Made by a program: the position numbers and the translations under genes
Notes under the pieces: model-generated
Database searches by the model: none
What the model was told of the DNA's origin: nothing
What the model saw: only the letters and a program-made list of their open reading frames with translations
Origin: Polyangium jinanense
GTDB lineage: Bacteria; Myxococcota; Polyangia; Polyangiales; Polyangiaceae
Reading direction: 5' to 3'
Length of the DNA stretch: 64,000 nt
Assembly (NCBI RefSeq): GCF_028435365.1
Contig: NZ_JAGTJJ010000060.1
Location: 1 to 64,000 of the forward strand
Shown here: one piece after another, positions 33,570 through 40,686 of the stretch
How the letters are laid out: every line of letters begins with the position of its first letter
How positions within the stretch are numbered: position 1 is the stretch's first letter

Positions 33570-36041
33570 TCACCACTTCAGGTTCTTCGAATACCACTGC
33601 GCCTCGGCCCAGACGTCGCGCGAATAATCGTCGTGCGCGGTGCCGTTGTCGAGCTGCGCCCACGCCGCCGTGGACGAGGGGCGCGTTTGCGCGTTGCTCG
33701 GGCCCGAGTTGTAGGCGACGAGGCCGGCGGCGAGGTACTCCTCCTCGCTCCAGCCGGGGTGCTTGTCCTTGATCTGGCCAATGTATCCCTTGTAGATGTC
33801 CATCGCCTGATCGATGTGGTGCCAGTCCGAAGGGCCGCCTTTCGGCGTGTGATACCGCTTGTCGACCTGGAACAAACCAAAGCCCATTCCGTCGAACTTG
33901 CTGTAGCCGTTCGCGTCGAGGAACTCGCCGAACGCCGATTCGCGGTTCATCCAGGCGAGCGCGAGGGCCGGCGGGATGTCGTACCGTTCGCCGATCTTCT
34001 TCGCGAGCTCCTTGTAATGTTCGGCCTTCGCTTTGCGGGCCGCGGCGATCTGGTGGTACTTGCCCGCGGGGCCGGGGTTCATCTTGCCGAGCAGCTCGTT
34101 CTGCTTCGCGGCCTTCGATTTCCCGTGGTGCTCCTTGTCGTGGTCGCGCTTCGGGTGCTCTTTTTCTTTCTCGTGCTTGGGAGGCTCGTGCTCGCGTTTC
34201 GCGTGCTCGTGCTTCGTTTCGTGCGGATCGTGTTTCGCGTGCTTCTTTGGCCCGTGCCCGCCGAGCTTCTTCGGCTTGCGCCCCGCGGGCACCTCCACGG
34301 GTGGGTTGAGCTGGATCTTCGGACCGCCCTTGACGACGAGCTCTTTGCCGGCCTGGATGATGACGTTTCCCTTCGCCGAGAGAATGAGATCGCCCTCGAC
34401 CGTGACGTGCCTATTACCCTTCGTCTCTTCGAGCTCGTCTTCCTGCACGACCTTGTGCAGGTCCTTCGTGGCTTCGACGTAAAAAAGCTCCCCGTCCGCC
34501 TTGTCGTCGAACGTGATCTCGTTGCCGCCGTTTTTCGAGCTCGATTTGAGCGTCGTGCGGGTCTTGTGCTCCGGGATCGAATAAGGCACCGGCGAGATCG
34601 TTCCGAACAGGCGGCCCACGACGACCGGTAGGTCCGGATCGCCATCGAGGAACGCGACGAGCACCTCCTGCCCGACGCGCGGCAGGGTGACCATGCCAAA
34701 CCCGGGCCCCGCCCAGGCCTGGGAGACGCGCACCCAGCACGAGCCCTTCTCGTCGCCCTTCGCCTCGCGATCCCAGGGGAATTGCAGGCGCACGCGGCCA
34801 TGCTCGTCGCAATGGATGTCCTCGCCCGGAGGCCCGACGACGACCGCGCTCTGGACGCCGTGGATGCGCGGCTTGCTCGCCTTGGAGAGCGGCTTGAACG
34901 CGCCGTCCTCGCCGCTCCGATGCGCGTCGCCGTGGCTCGTCGCGGTGAGCAGGGGCCGGTAGGGCTTCTCCGCCGAGATGGCCTCGCCGCCGGCGTGCCA
35001 GTCGTCGTCGACCTCGCCCGAGATGAACGACGAGAGGACGAGGAGCTTCTTGCCATTCTTGAGATCCCGGTGCGGATGTCCCTTCATCGAAAAGACGGTG
35101 CCAGGCCCGACGTCGGTCGCCGACGTGGAGAAGCTGATGCGGCTGGCCGCGCCGCGCATGGCCTCGACATGCCGCTGCGCTTTCTTCGTGGCCTCTTTTT
35201 CGTTGTGCCGGTAATTGCCCTCCGCGTCGCCGACCGGGGTGCTACCATCGCCGTCGCCGGCGACGTGGCTCGATCCGGGGAGGAAAAAATACTCTTCGAG
35301 CAAACTGTCCGGACCGTCGTCGTCCGCGCTGTGCGCGCCGGCGAGCGGGAACGTCGGGCGCCGGAAATCGAAATCACGCACCACCGCGCGCCCCGGCCGC
35401 ACGTCGTGCCCGATGCTCACGTCCGTGATGTGTTCCGATTTCTCGGCCAGGCTCGAGGAGCGCACGAACGGCAGCGCCTTCTCGCGTGGCTCCGAGGTGG
35501 TCGGCGCGTCGGTGAGGATCATCTTCGTCTCCTTCTCGCCTTCTGGCGTGGTGAAGAAAAACGAGATGCCCGCGTCGACGAGGAGGCGCCGCACGAAATC
35601 GTGGTCCGTCTCGCCGTATTGCACCTTGAATTCGCGCTTCGGGTAATCGTCCTCGTCGATCCGGAATTCGAAGGGCAAATGCCACTCCTTCAGGACCTTT
35701 TTCACGATCTGCGGCACCGATGCGTGCTTGTAGACCCGGTGGTTGCGGCGGTGGGTGAGCAGCCAGAACGCGGGGACAATGCGGAGCGCGTACGTCGAGA
35801 GCCCGTCGGATTCGACCTCCGTCTGCGCGATCCTCGCGCAGACGCCCGTCCAGATGCGCGGGCCGCCGTGGCCCACGAGCCCGAACGACGCGGGGCGGCC
35901 GCTGATCTTTTTCAGGTCGACGTCGTCGTCGCCGAGCGCGATCACGTCGATCTGAAACGAAGCGCCGAGCGCCTCGTGCACAGCGAAGCTGCGGACGTCG
36001 AGATGTTCCCCGGATTCCAGTGAGATTTTCACGTTGCTCAT
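33570..36041 (-). CDS. vgrG: VgrG spike protein with C-terminal lysozyme domain
   Basis: An 823-residue evolved VgrG. The N-terminal part has the phage gp27-like domain (VKISLESGEHLDVRSFAVHEALG, YGETDHDFVRRLLVDAGISFFF). The gp5/OB part has RVRLQFPWDRE and GFGMVTLPRVGQEVLVAFLDGD. The spike needle region follows (GNRHVTVEGDLILSAKGNVIIQAG). Residues about 580-650 are an unusual His/Lys-rich hinge. The last 140 residues are a goose-type lysozyme domain with catalytic Glu in NRESAFGEF, GFGLFQVD and VAYNSGPSNAQT, closely related to the domain in the PAAR protein next door. Confidence 0.92.
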   Translation of the reverse strand: MSNVKISLESGEHLDVRSFAVHEALGASFQIDVIALGDDDVDLKKISGRPASFGLVGHGGPRIWTGVCARIAQTEVESDGLSTYALRIVPAFWLLTHRRNHRVYKHASVPQIVKKVLKEWHLPFEFRIDEDDYPKREFKVQYGETDHDFVRRLLVDAGISFFFTTPEGEKETKMILTDAPTTSEPREKALPFVRSSSLAEKSEHITDVSIGHDVRPGRAVVRDFDFRRPTFPLAGAHSADDDGPDSLLEEYFFLPGSSHVAGDGDGSTPVGDAEGNYRHNEKEATKKAQRHVEAMRGAASRISFSTSATDVGPGTVFSMKGHPHRDLKNGKKLLVLSSFISGEVDDDWHAGGEAISAEKPYRPLLTATSHGDAHRSGEDGAFKPLSKASKPRIHGVQSAVVVGPPGEDIHCDEHGRVRLQFPWDREAKGDEKGSCWVRVSQAWAGPGFGMVTLPRVGQEVLVAFLDGDPDLPVVVGRLFGTISPVPYSIPEHKTRTTLKSSSKNGGNEITFDDKADGELFYVEATKDLHKVVQEDELEETKGNRHVTVEGDLILSAKGNVIIQAGKELVVKGGPKIQLNPPVEVPAGRKPKKLGGHGPKKHAKHDPHETKHEHAKREHEPPKHEKEKEHPKRDHDKEHHGKSKAAKQNELLGKMNPGPAGKYHQIAAARKAKAEHYKELAKKIGERYDIPPALALAWMNRESAFGEFLDANGYSKFDGMGFGLFQVDKRYHTPKGGPSDWHHIDQAMDIYKGYIGQIKDKHPGWSEEEYLAAGLVAYNSGPSNAQTRPSSTAAWAQLDNGTAHDDYSRDVWAEAQWYSKNLKW

Positions 36042-36080
36042 GGCTTCATCGTTCTCCGCGAGGGTGTGTCCGAGGAGCGC

Positions 36081-37016
36081 TCACTTGAACGTCAATCGAT
36101 AAAGTTTGTCGACGAGCTTCGTCGGGTTCTTGAGGGCGGGGTGCCTCCGATATGGGCCGCTCATCTGCGTGAGCGCCTGGCCGCGCGCCCGCTCGCCGAA
36201 GAGCTCGAAATGGATCATCGACATGCCGAGCGAGTCGAGCAGGCCGACGTACGCGATGTGCTCGCCGCACTTGACCTTTTGCCCGGCCCGGACGGGGACG
36301 CGCTTGCTGCTCGAAATCTCGCCATACCGGACGACGCCGACGCCCGGGTGGAAGACCTCGAGCGCGTTCGTCCCGTCATAGAAGAAATACGGGGGGCGGA
36401 TGATGACGCCGTCGGCGATCGCGCGGATCTTCGAGCCAAACGGCGCATACAGGTCCACGCCACCGTGCTTGCGGCCGCCAGAGCGTGGGCATCCGAAGTA
36501 CCGGGGACCGTCTTTCCAGCTCGCCGTGGGTTTTTTCCAGAGCGGGAAGATGAGTTTGCGCTCGGTCTTCGAATCCTTGTCGTCGTCCTTGTCGGCAGCG
36601 GGTTTCTTCGACGGCGGCTTTTTCGGCGGCGGTTTGGGCTGGCTCGGCTGCGGGGAGGCGCCGCCGGTGCCGCTCGACGCGCCGGAGAGCTTGATCTGCT
36701 GCCCGACGGAGATCTGATTTGGATTCGTGATCTGCGGGTTCGCCTTCAGGATCGCGCTGACCGTGGTGTCGTGTTTCTCGGCGATCGCGCCGAGTGTATC
36801 GCCCGACTTCACGGTGTACGAGCCCGGCGCTTTCGCCGACAGCGCCATCATCTTCTGCGCCTGCGCGGGCGCGGCGGGCGCCGGCGTCTCCGGTACGATC
36901 GCTCGCGCGGCGAACGCGACGGGCGCAGGCGGCGGCGCGCCGGCAACGGGGCCGGGAGGCGGGATGAAGATCGGAGGCGGCGGCCCGAGGTCGAAAGGCG
37001 TGTCGTCGTTCGACAT
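36081..37016 (-). CDS. LysM-M23 peptidoglycan-targeting protein of the type VI island
   Basis: A 311-residue protein without signal peptide, so secretion by the type VI machinery is likely. A Pro-rich head is followed by one LysM repeat (SYTVKSGDTLGAIAEKHDTTVSAILKANPQITNPNQISVGQQIKL, about 75-120), a Pro/Lys hinge and an M23/LytM-type domain. The first zinc motif is present (KHGGVDLYAPFGSK). The second reads MSMIHFELFG, so the zinc-binding His is kept but the first His of the usual HxH is Met. GGAGAT precedes the start. It leads the four-gene unit, 39 bp before vgrG. Confidence 0.85.
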   Translation of the reverse strand: MSNDDTPFDLGPPPPIFIPPPGPVAGAPPPAPVAFAARAIVPETPAPAAPAQAQKMMALSAKAPGSYTVKSGDTLGAIAEKHDTTVSAILKANPQITNPNQISVGQQIKLSGASSGTGGASPQPSQPKPPPKKPPSKKPAADKDDDKDSKTERKLIFPLWKKPTASWKDGPRYFGCPRSGGRKHGGVDLYAPFGSKIRAIADGVIIRPPYFFYDGTNALEVFHPGVGVVRYGEISSSKRVPVRAGQKVKCGEHIAYVGLLDSLGMSMIHFELFGERARGQALTQMSGPYRRHPALKNPTKLVDKLYRLTFK

Positions 37017-37106
37017 GAGATCTCCGGCGCAAGCAAGGTCGTTGCCAACGGCGCGTCCTCGACAAATACGCGAAAGGACGTCGGCTGAAAATGGCGGGGA
37101 GGAGGC

Positions 37107-37134
37107 AGGGGTGGATCGACCCTGATCCATCCCT
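37107..37134 (-). terminator. Stem downstream of the MocR gene
   Basis: AGGGGTGGATC (37107-37117) pairs with GATCCATCCCT (37124-37134) with one G-U pair. A second stem GCGGGG/CCCCGC (37184-37200) overlaps the MocR stop. Neither has a T run. They lie between two minus-strand units and may end the MocR transcript before the type VI operon. Confidence 0.35.
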
Positions 37135-37191
37135 GGGGTTTGCGTTCCCCAGGACGGCTCGGCGCGCGGAATTGACGGGCGGGGCGGGGCT

Positions 37192-38637
37192 CTACCCCGC
37201 GCACTCCGCGCAGAGCTTGCCGAGCGTGCGAATCGCGTGATCGAAGAGCTCCGACCACGGGTGCCCGCACGAGAGGCGGATGTACCCCGAAAAGCGCTGC
37301 TTCGCCGAGAAGAGCGGACCCGGCGCGATGGAAATGCCCCGAGCGAGCGCACGTTCGAAGAGCAGGTGCGCGCTCGTGCCTGGTGGCAGCTCGACCCACA
37401 AGAGGAACCCGCCCGCCGGACGCGAAATGCGCGTCCCGGGCGGGAAGTATGCGGCCACGGCCTCGCTCACCCGCTCGACCTGCGCCGCGAGCTTGCGCCT
37501 GAGCGCGCGCAGGTGGTGGTCGTAGCCGCCATTATCGAGGAAATCCGCCACGGCCATCTGCGGCAGGGTCGCCGTGGCCACGCTCTGGGCGAACTTGAGC
37601 TGCTCGACCTCCTCTCGGAAGATGCCGGGCGCGGCCCAGCCGACGCGATACCCCGGCGCCAGCGTCTTCGAGAACGAGGAGCAGAGCATCACGAGCCCGC
37701 GTTTGTCGAAGGCCTTGGCCGGCCGCGGGCGCTCGTCGCCGAAATGCAGGTCGCCGTAGATGTCGTCCTCGATGAGCGGGATCTCCCGGCGCCCGAGCAT
37801 TTCCACGAGCTCTTCCTTCGCCTCGTCCGGCATCAGGGAGCCGAGGGGGTTGTTGAAGTTCGGGATGGCCATGACGGCGCGAATGCGGTGGCGTCCCATC
37901 GCCTCGGCGAGCGCGGCGAGGTCCATGCCCGTACGGGGGTGCGAGGGGATCTCGATGACCCGCATGTTGAGGCTCGCGAGGAGCCGCAAGAGCCCGTAAT
38001 ACGCGGGGGATTCGACGGCCACCGTGTCGCCCGGCCGCGTGGCGGCGCGCAGGCAGAGGTGGAGCGCCTCGGCCGCGCCCACGGTGGTCACGATGTCGTC
38101 GGCCGAGAGCGCACAGCCCCATTCGATGGATCGACGCGCGATCTGCCGGCGTAGTGCGAGCAGGCCCGGCGGCAGGTCATACGAGACGCCCGCGCCGCCC
38201 GCGCTCCGGGCAATGAGGCTCGCGGACCGGTTGATGCGCTCGGTCGGCAGGAGGTCGGGATCGAGGAAGCCTGCGCCAAGCGGCACGATGCTGGGATCAC
38301 GCCCGGCGCCGTAGAGCTTCGCGACCATGCTCTCGATGCTCGGGCGGCTCGTCGTCGTGCACGCGCGCGCCGCGCGTGGCTCGGGCGGGAGCGGGGCGCG
38401 GCGGGCCCGCACGTAATGCCCCGATTGCGGCCGCGCCTCGATGATCCCGCGATTCTCGAGCTCGAGGTACGCCTGCAGCACCGTCGCGATGCTGACGCTC
38501 TGCTGGCGCGCGAGCCTTCGCACCGAGGGGATCCGATCGCCGGGGCGGAGCGTACCCCGCTCGATCAGCTCCTCGATGTGCGCGGCGACGCGCTCGTAAA
38601 GAAGCCCCTGCTCCACGGCGACGGTTTCTTGCTGCAC
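37192..38637 (-). CDS. MocR-type regulator (GntR HTH plus aminotransferase domain)
   Basis: A 481-residue MocR/GabR-type regulator. Residues about 10-80 form a winged GntR helix-turn-helix (LRPGDRIPSVRRLARQQSVSIATVLQAYLELENRGII). The rest is a fold-type I aminotransferase-like domain, with PNFNNPLGSLMP and the PLP-binding Lys in LCSSFSKTLAPGYRVGW. The start is a GTG at 38637. It diverges from the DUF2917-EamA exporter gene, and three copies of one 12-13 bp motif lie between them, so it most likely controls the exporter in response to an amino compound or PLP. Confidence 0.9.
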   Translation of the reverse strand: MQQETVAVEQGLLYERVAAHIEELIERGTLRPGDRIPSVRRLARQQSVSIATVLQAYLELENRGIIEARPQSGHYVRARRAPLPPEPRAARACTTTSRPSIESMVAKLYGAGRDPSIVPLGAGFLDPDLLPTERINRSASLIARSAGGAGVSYDLPPGLLALRRQIARRSIEWGCALSADDIVTTVGAAEALHLCLRAATRPGDTVAVESPAYYGLLRLLASLNMRVIEIPSHPRTGMDLAALAEAMGRHRIRAVMAIPNFNNPLGSLMPDEAKEELVEMLGRREIPLIEDDIYGDLHFGDERPRPAKAFDKRGLVMLCSSFSKTLAPGYRVGWAAPGIFREEVEQLKFAQSVATATLPQMAVADFLDNGGYDHHLRALRRKLAAQVERVSEAVAAYFPPGTRISRPAGGFLLWVELPPGTSAHLLFERALARGISIAPGPLFSAKQRFSGYIRLSCGHPWSELFDHAIRTLGKLCAECAG

Positions 38638-38672
38638 GGGGATGAAGGATACCGCGTGGAGGCCTCCCGTGC

Positions 38673-38733
38673 ACCGGTACAGTTGCGGCAGGGGGCGACC
38701 GGTACAGTGCGGCTACGGGCCAACTGTACCGGT
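38673..38733. promoter_or_regulatory. Triple MocR operator
   Basis: ACCGGTACAGTTG occurs at 38673-38685, as ACCGGTACAGTG at 38698-38709 (25 bp on), and inverted as CAACTGTACCGGT at 38721-38733. Two direct copies and one inverted copy between a MocR gene and its divergent neighbour fit the known binding geometry of this regulator type. Confidence 0.65.
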
Positions 38734-38791
38734 CGCACATGCCGAGCAACTGCATCTGTGCTGGGTACCTGTCCGAGGTCAAGCTCCAGGC

Positions 38792-40009
38792 ATGATGACG
38801 ACCGTGCCAAGGTTCCGCGCGGGCGTGGCGTCCTTCGCGCCGCGCCCTTTCGAGCTCGATCTCGCCAAGGGAGCGCTGTGGGCGCAGCGTCTCCGGGGGC
38901 CGTTCGCCCTCGCGTGTACGAGCGGTTCGGTGTGGTTGACCCGCGAGGGTGATCCGGACGACGTGGTGCTTTCAGCGGGCGGCTGCTACCGTGGCGCCGA
39001 TCAAGGGCTCGTCGTGGTCGAGGCCCTGTCGCGAGCGCACATCACGGTGTCGAGAGAAGGTTTTTCAGGGAAACTCCGGCGGCTCCTCGCCGTGCTGAGG
39101 CAGCAGTGGCTCGTTCTGGTCTCGCTGTTCTCTCTGTACGTCATCTGGGGCTCGACGTACCTCGGGATGCACATCGCGCTGGAGACGCTGCCGCCGTTTT
39201 TCATGGGCGGGACGCGGTTCGTGCTCGCGGGCGGCATTCTGTACGGGGTGCTCAGGCTGCGCGGCGAGGCGGCGCCGTCGCGGAAGCAATGGGCCGGGGC
39301 CGCGCTCGTGGGCTCGCTCCTGCTCGCGTGTGGTAATGGGTTTCTGGCGATCGGGCAGCAGCGAGGGTGGGTGAGCTCGGGCGTGGCCGCGGTCGTGGTG
39401 ACGACGATGCCGCTCTGGATGGCCGTGCTCGGGAGCGCCGCGGCGTTCGTGCAGCGCCGCATGGGCCGTGAAGGGACGTCGGCCGCGCCTTCGGCCGGAG
39501 AATGGACGGGGCTCCTCGTCGGCTTCACGGGCGCCACGCTCTTGCATCTCGGCGGCGCGATGGGCGGATCGGGCGGCGGGATCTTGCTGCTGATGCTGTC
39601 GCCATTCGCCTGGGCGCTCGGCTCGCTGCTCAGCCGCTCTTTGGACCTGCCGAAGGGGCTCATGGCCTCGGCCGCGCAGATGATCGCGGGCGGGGTCATC
39701 ATGCTCTCGCTCGCGCCGCTGCTCGGCGAGCCGCTGCCGCTCGCGCCCTCGGCCCGCTCGCTCGCGGCGCTCGCGTATCTGACGGTGTTCGGCTCGATCG
39801 TGGGTTTTTCCGCGTACGGTTATCTCATCCGGAACACGCGGCCGGCCATTGCGACGAGTTATGCGTACGTGAACCCGCTCGTCGCCATCGCGCTCGGGAT
39901 CTGGCTCGGCGGTGAGGCGGCCTCGGCGACGACGTGGCTCGCGGCGATCATCGTGATCTCGGGCGTCGTGATCGTGTCGATGGCGCGGGCGCGGCCTTCG
40001 ACTTCGTGA
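38792..40009 (+). CDS. EamA-family exporter fused to an N-terminal DUF2917 domain
   Basis: A 405-residue protein. Residues about 15-90 match DUF2917 (FELDLAKGALWAQRL, ACTSGSVWLTREGDPDDVVL, GLVVVEALSRAHI). Then comes a ten-helix drug/metabolite transporter of the YedA/RhaT type with two EamA halves (LFSLYVIWGSTYLGMHIALE and SPFAWALGSLLSRSL) and a conserved YAYVNPLVAIALG. The reading frame is continuous across the junction. A transporter-only start further in (GTG near 39090) is possible, but would leave the DUF2917 part without its own stop. The exporter is probably controlled by the divergent MocR protein. Confidence 0.82.
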   Translation: MMTTVPRFRAGVASFAPRPFELDLAKGALWAQRLRGPFALACTSGSVWLTREGDPDDVVLSAGGCYRGADQGLVVVEALSRAHITVSREGFSGKLRRLLAVLRQQWLVLVSLFSLYVIWGSTYLGMHIALETLPPFFMGGTRFVLAGGILYGVLRLRGEAAPSRKQWAGAALVGSLLLACGNGFLAIGQQRGWVSSGVAAVVVTTMPLWMAVLGSAAAFVQRRMGREGTSAAPSAGEWTGLLVGFTGATLLHLGGAMGGSGGGILLLMLSPFAWALGSLLSRSLDLPKGLMASAAQMIAGGVIMLSLAPLLGEPLPLAPSARSLAALAYLTVFGSIVGFSAYGYLIRNTRPAIATSYAYVNPLVAIALGIWLGGEAASATTWLAAIIVISGVVIVSMARARPSTS

Positions 40010-40020
40010 TCGATTTGGCC

Positions 40021-40686
40021 TCAAACCTTCGGGGCGCAGCCGCCGTGCGCCCCGCTGTCGCACGTGCAATCGATGCAGCCGTGCTCGGCGCATGTCCCGC
40101 ACGAGAGGGCGACCTGCTTCCGTAACGCCTCGCGCGCGCGGAACACGCGTACGGCCGCGTTCGAGGGCGTGATCCCCTGCTCCTCGGCGAAATCTTTCAC
40201 CGCGATACCTTCCACCTCGATGCGCTCGAGCGCGGCGCGGTATTCGGGTTTGAGCGTCTTCGCCAGGCGCGTGACGCATTGGCAGATGGCGCCGTGGACC
40301 TCCTGGTTCGGCTCGGCGTGATCTTCGACCTCGGAGGCGAAGGCGTCGAGCGCGCGCCGCGCGGAGCCCTGGCGGCGGCGGTGATCGACGACAGCGTTGC
40401 GCAGGAGGCGATAGAACCAGGCGATCGCGGATTCGTCCTTCTGGAGCGTGTCGAGGTGCTGGAGCCCGCGCGTGAAGGCCTCTTGCAGGATGTCCTCGGC
40501 GAGGGCGCGGTCGCCGAGGCGGCGCTCGAGGAACGCCAGAAACTCCCTGTGGTTCTCGACGAGGACACGCGCGACGTCGCCCTCCACGGGCAAGGTGGCG
40601 GTCGTCTCCGAGGTCGGGCCAGGATCTGCCATGGGCTCGTTTGTCGCCTCCGCGGGCGCTCCTGTCAACACGGCGCGCGTGCTCAT
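40021..40686 (-). CDS. CorE-like ECF sigma factor with Cys-rich tail
   Basis: A 221-residue ECF sigma factor with region 2 (AFLERRLGDRALAEDILQEAFTRGLQ) and region 4 (LERIEVEGIAVKDFAEEQGITPSNAAVRVFRAREALRKQ). The C-terminus has seven Cys in about 25 residues: SCGTCAEHGCIDCTC and GGCAP. This layout is that of CorE, the metal-controlled sigma factor of Myxococcus xanthus, where the Cys-rich tail senses copper without an anti-sigma factor. Its ATG overlaps the stop of the copper ATPase gene (40683-40686), so it is made with the pump. I infer that it drives the TGTAATG-N15-CGTC promoters found in this locus. Confidence 0.88.
   Translation of the reverse strand: MSTRAVLTGAPAEATNEPMADPGPTSETTATLPVEGDVARVLVENHREFLAFLERRLGDRALAEDILQEAFTRGLQHLDTLQKDESAIAWFYRLLRNAVVDHRRRQGSARRALDAFASEVEDHAEPNQEVHGAICQCVTRLAKTLKPEYRAALERIEVEGIAVKDFAEEQGITPSNAAVRVFRAREALRKQVALSCGTCAEHGCIDCTCDSGAHGGCAPKV

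Noticed and set aside
34009..34024. Another TGTAATG inside the vgrG gene
   Set aside because: It is within coding sequence and no CGTC follows at the needed distance, so it is chance.
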